Made by a program: the position numbers and the translations under genes | Notes under the pieces: generated by a model | The model's database searches: none | Told to the model about the DNA's origin: nothing | The model's input: only the letters and a program-made list of their open reading frames with translations | Assembly: GCA_033239005.1 (NCBI GenBank) | Contig: BSQZ01000126.1 | Span: 665,001 to 729,000, forward strand | Direction of reading: 5' to 3' | Length of the DNA stretch: 64,000 nucleotides | From: Lamellibrachia satsuma | Taxonomy: Eukaryota > Annelida > Polychaeta > Sabellida > Siboglinidae | In this document: piece by piece, positions 13,601 to 20,223 of the stretch | Layout: each line of letters opens with the position of its first letter | Position numbering within the stretch: position 1 is the stretch's first letter

Positions 13601-16600
13601 GTTGCAGGTGGACTCCAGGATCTCCAGGTGTGCATTTCTTGTGACAAGCACAAAATCTCTGAAAAGGTCAATGGTTAGCTTCTTGAAGATTGTCAATTTG
13701 GCCCCAACCATGGACAGCTGGTAATTGGAGCCATTAGTTGGCCCAACCATGGACAGCAGTTAGTTGGAGCCATTAGTTGGCCCAACCATGTACAGCTGGT
13801 AGTTGGAGCCATTAGTTGGCCCAACCATGGACAGCAGGTAGTTGGAGCCATTAGTTAGCCCAACCATGGACAGCTGGTAGTTGGAGCCATTAGTTGGCCC
13901 AACCATGGACAGCTGGTAGTTGGAGCCATTAGTTAGCCCAACCATGGACAGCTGGTAGTTGGAGCCATTAGTTGGCCCAACCATGGACAGCTGGTAGTTG
14001 GAGCCATTAGTTGGCCCAACCATGGACAGCTGGTACTTTGAGCCATTAGTTGGCCCAACCATGGACAGCTGGTAGTTGGAGCCATTAGTTGGAGTGTGAT
14101 GGTTACTGAACATTAGTTTAGCATCCACTTTGTCAACAGTGTCCAACTCTCCCAGTGTGTAAAGAGCAAGAAGTTTGAGTTGAGGCACAGTAGCACAGTG
14201 GTTAGTCTACAGCGTGGGATTGTCAGTTGAGAGGACCAAGGTTCAAGTCAGGGTTTCGAGTCCACCTGTTGCTGTTTGCTGAAAGTTGGGCAAGTTCGTT
14301 CACCCCACGTTGCCTGTGTCTTTCCGAAGAGACACTAAAACCCATAGATCTCATTTATCTGGTGTCTGTGCATGGGGAAGTGAAAGATCTCACACTCAAC
14401 CTGTTGTGGACTCATGTATTAATTCTAAGGAGCTGATTAAGTTAACAGCTGATTAAGTAATGGTAACAGTAAGTTCTTATATAGCGTTTGAAGCACTTTC
14501 TCTTCACCTCCTGGCAGACCTGTTCATTCCAACACCAACTCAACTTCTCTTCAAAATTGCCCGAGCTTCGAAACATCAGCAAGAAGATTCGAACCCCGGT
14601 CCACTTGACTGAAAGTCCTGCGTCCCACTGAAATGCACTAAACACCCGGTTCCTCATATTTATAATAAGAGGCATTGTGTTATTTTTCTTATGCGCGTGA
14701 CATTATGTGTGCATGGCTGCATGTATATGTTCACTTGCTACGTAAAATATAAATTATTTACACATATTTACAGTCATACATGGAAAATATATCATATGTA
14801 TTTAGAAATTGTGGTGCTCTATCTATTCTATCTAGGTTCTGATCTTCTACCAGACTATACACAGACATTTCATCTCATATCCCTGTGCCACACTGAATGA
14901 TATTTTAATAGTGTTGCGTATATATCATTGATTGGTTAAACCGACTAGATTTGCATAACGTGTATTCTGATTTCCAGAAAGTATATGGTACTTAAATCAC
15001 GAAGTTTACAACTCTATGGTGACACGTCTAAAAGGCGAGGTTCTGGAACTCGAAGAACACTATGCCAAAAAGATGAAAAATCATAAAGTATGTTTGACTG
15101 CCCCATCCTGCATGCAACATCGCATGCGATCTCATATCTGCATTGAGTCATTGACTCCAATGTGTGCCATTCCTCATTTCTGCTGCTTCTGTAGTTGTAG
15201 TAAATTCTCTGCTGAGAAACTGATGTTTCACATATTCGTGACAAATCCTGTTTTTCCTCTGACAAATTTATTAAATTGGTTTTGGTTTGTATATTAATTT
15301 AATCTAAAAATTGAAGAGAAACAGTAGAGATGTTCTGAAACCAGGCTATTCTAAAAACTGTTTTAGTGGTATTAATTACTTAATAAATTAACAGCATTGT
15401 TTTATTGAATAAGTTTCTCAGCATTGAATCGTGCATGTTATCGAAGAAGGTAGTATTGGTGCTGTTGTTGTGAGTGCAGTTGCCGATGCCAGCTTCTCTG
15501 TTTGCATGCTACCCTTGCAAGATGCTGATGCCTGGTTGTGTTTTGTGTTGCCAGAAGCACTACTAATTGATGGCAACATGTGGGACGAAGCCGTTATTAC
15601 ACAGAAAGCAAAAGTGAAGCAACTTGAGGATAAGTACTCGGCAAAGATGCTAGACAACAGTGTATGTGTGATTACTTCTTTCACCATATTATTATCTGTG
15701 GTTCCCACAATGCACCTAGTGTTTCCCACAATTCATTGGACAGGTTTTAAAAGGGGTCTCATTGAAATGCAAATTGAGCAGTTTTTGATTCATGCAACTT
15801 TCTATTTTTTCTAAGCTTCAGATCCTAATAATTTTAGTTATCTGAAGTTTGGCTTCTTCTGTCTGCCACCAGAGGTTGCTGGTGTTCTTCTTAGCCTTTG
15901 ATTTGAAATATGTGCAATTATTGAAAAATTTTGTTTGACAAGTGTTTTGCTTGTTTACAAACAAATACACATCACTAATATCCCAAAATTTAATAACATC
16001 TGCTATTTTAAGATCATTTAACTCATTTGTCTAGATCGTTTAGTAAATGCAGATGGTGATAAACAACATTTACAAAATGATCTAGACAAATTAATTAAAT
16101 GGTCTGAAAAATGGGAGATGTTATTCAGTTTTGGGAAATGTATATGCCTACACACAGGACACGGGAACTTGAATGTAAACTGTGAAATGGGATGTACTGT
16201 TCTAGGTACTACTGTAAAAGAAAAGGATTTAGGAGTAACAATAAGTGCTGATTTGAAAGTTTCAGAGCAGTGTGATATTGCAGCTTCAAGGGGAAATCAA
16301 ATTCTTGGGTTGATTAGGACAAAATATAACATACAAGAAAACAAGCAAATTATACCTCTGTATAAAGCAATAGTTAGGCCTCATTTAGAATACTGTATAC
16401 AAAGAGACCATATCGTAAGAAGGATATAGATACACTTGAATACAGAGGACAACAACTATAATGATTCTGAGAGACACTAGTTATGAAAAACGTCTAAAAG
16501 AATTTGTTTAACAACCCTAGAGACAAGGAGGTTAAAAGGAGATCAAATTGAAGTTTTTAAGATATTGAATGGGTGTGAAAATATTGATAGACATATTTTA

Positions 16601-18338
16601 TTCTCACACAAGAAAGATAGTAGAACTGGAGAACATGAGGTAACATTAGTAAAGGATCAGTGTAGATTGGATATCAGGAAGTACTCATTCTCACAGAGGA
16701 CAATAAATGAATGGAACAAAATATCTACATATTTTGTAACTGCTAGCAGCGTGAATATGTTTAAAAACAAGGTTAACACATATCTCAGGAGGGCGGGTTT
16801 CACATACCGGTAAATGAAAAAAATGTTGGACGCTCGATAAGCCAATGGCTTCCTTGTTCACTTGCCATCTGGGCCTTTGCCTTGAATGGCAATCTTGTTT
16901 TAACGCTTGTTAAATACTTGTGTCATTCACAACAGTAACCAGTTGTAATTAGTTACACCAATACAGCTAACCAAGCAGTTGTAATGTTTTTATTTAATGT
17001 TATCATGTAATTCTGCCAACAGTTGAACCAGCAGTCATGTTATCATCAGACATGTCAACATCTGCTCATGGAGAAATGGTTAGCATTGTCCTCCACTCGT
17101 TTGGCATAGACTGACCCTGTGTGTAACAAATAGATCAATATTACTATAAAATGAAAATGTTTGAAATTACAAAAAAGCCGGATATAAAAAAATCCGGGAA
17201 AGCAGGATCATTGGGATAAAGCAAGAAAGCAGGATCATTGGGATAAAGCAAGAAAGCAGGATCATTGGGATAAAACAAGAAAGCAGGATCATTGGGATAA
17301 AGCAAGAAAGCAGGATCATTGGGATAAAACAAGAAAGCAGGATCAATGGGATAAAGCAAGAAAGCAGGATCATTGGGATAAAGCAAGAAAGCAGGATCAT
17401 TGGGATAAAGCAAGAAAGCAGGATCATTGGGATAAAGCAAGAAAGCAGGATCATTGGTATAAAGCAAGAAAGCAGGATCATTGGGATAAAGCAAGAAAGC
17501 AGCAACGATATTTTGTGCAAGGATTTCTCTTGCGTACATCTGGGCGAGTCACTAGGATTCTATTTTAATCTTTGTGTGTTCATAACATCAATATTAACCT
17601 GTTATTGCACACTAACTTCACTGGTGAGAATATTAACCTGTTATTGCACACTAACTTCACTGGTGAGAATACAAGACTGTTAACCTTTGTTATGTATAAC
17701 TGACTTTGTCAAGTGCAGTGTGAGTTCCTCTAGTGTTAGTAAATTTTATAGAGTGGCCAAATTGGAAGTACCTGGTCAAGTGTTCTCTGTTGTAATAGAG
17801 CAGCGGTCATCTGCTTGGCAGACTGGTACATTCCTGGCTGGAGCAGCTGAGTTTAGGCTGTTTGTCCTGTCTGTCTGTCCATCTGTCCATCCGTCCGTCC
17901 GTCCGTCCGTCCGTCCGTCCGTCTGTCTGTCTGTCCATCTGTCTGCAGGGCATGTTGCACGCAGAGAAAATCCGTCACGTATGTGACCAAAAATACGGCA
18001 AACTATCCGTCCATTTTTTCTACAAGCAAGTTCTTTTCACTTGCAATTTTACTACTTTTTTAAAACATTACATCATGTTTGTGTGATACACAGAAATAGT
18101 ACATGATAACTGTGCAATGATATGTTTCACACCTCTCTGAGCCTATTCTATTTGTATGAGTCCAGATTCTCTGCATCCGCCTATCCGCGGACAGACAGAG
18201 TAGACCAGGGTTCTGCAACCTTTTTGAAAGGAGGGCCAAATTAGATACTTGGAATAGGTCGGCGGGCCACACATACACGCATGCACATGGAAGCACGCAC
18301 GCGTGCACATACGGATATTATCTTTCTTGTAATACGTA

Positions 18339-18410
<72 letters not shown>

Positions 18411-18487
18411 ATATACACATGCATACATACATACACACATATACACACACTCACTCACACACACACACATATATATATATGTTTGTA

Positions 18488-18569
<82 letters not shown>

Positions 18570-20033
18570 ATATGCATGCAACATACATACGTTGCTGTTG
18601 TAAATAGGTCTGATTTTGAACAACAGTTTGATGGTCACTATACAGCTAACCAAGCAGTTGTAATGTTTTTATTTAATGTTATCATGTAATTCTGCCAACA
18701 GTTGAACCAGCAGTCATGTTATCATCAGACATGTCAACATCTGCTCATGGAGAAATGGTTAGCATTGTCCTCCACTCGTTTGGCATAGACTGACCCTGTG
18801 TGTAACAAATAGATCAATATTACTATAAAATGAAAATGTTTGAAATTACAAAAAAGCCGGATATAAAAAAATCCGGGAAAGCAGGATCATTGGGATAAAG
18901 CAAGAAAGCAGGATCATTGGGATAAAGCAAGAAAGCAGGATCATTGGGATAAAACAAGAAAGCAGGATCATTGGGATAAAGCAAGAAAGCAGGATCATTG
19001 GGATAAAACAAGAAAGCAGGATCAATGGGATAAAGCAAGAAAGCAGGATCATTGGGATAAAGCAAGAAAGCAGGATCATTGGGATAAAGCAAGAAAGCAG
19101 GATCATTGGGATAAAGCAAGAAAGCAGGATCAATGGGATAAAGCAAGAAAGCAGGATCATTGGGATAAAGCAAGAAAGCAGCAACGATATTTTGTGCAAG
19201 GATTTCTCTTGCGTACATCTGGGCGAGTCACTAGGATTCTATTTTAATCTTTGTGTGTTCATAACATCAATATTAACCTGTTATTGCACACTAACTTCAC
19301 TGGTGAGAATATTAACCTGTTATTGCACACTAACTTCACTGGTGAGAATACAAGACTGTTAACCTTTGTTATGTATAACTGACTTTGTCAAGTGCAGTGT
19401 GAGTTCCTCTAGTGTTAGTAAATTTTATAGAGTGGCCAAATTGGAAGTACCTGGTCAAGTGTTCTCTGTTGTAATAGAGCAGCGGTCATCTGCTTGGCAG
19501 ACTGGTACATTCCTGGCTGGAGCAGCTGAGTTTAGGCTGTTTGTCCTGTCTGTCTGTCCATCTGTCCGTCCGTCCGTCCGTCCGTCCGTCCGTCCGTCCG
19601 TCCGTCCGTCCGTCCGTCTGTCTGTCTGTCCATCTGTCTGCAGGGCATGTTGCACGCAGAGAAAATCCGTCACGTATGTGACCAAAAATACGGCAAACTA
19701 TCCGTCCATTTTTTCTACAAGCAAGTTCTTTTCACTTGCAATTTTACTACTTTTTTAAAACATTACATCATGTTTGTGTGATACACAGAAATAGTACATG
19801 ATAACTGTGCAATGATATGTTTCACACCTCTCTGAGCCTATTCTATTTGTATGAGTCCAGATTCTCTGCATCCGCCTATCCGCGGACAGACAGAGTAGAC
19901 CAGGGTTCTGCAACCTTTTTGAAAGGAGGGCCAAATTAGATACTTGGAATAGGTCGGCGGGCCACACATACACGCATGCACATGGAAGCACGCACGCGTG
20001 CACATACGGATATTATCTTTCTTGTAATACGTA

Positions 20034-20095
<62 letters not shown>

Positions 20096-20176
20096 ATATA
20101 CACATGCATACATACATACACACATATACACACACTCACTCTCACACACACACACACATATATATATATGTTTGTA

Positions 20177-20223
<47 letters not shown>

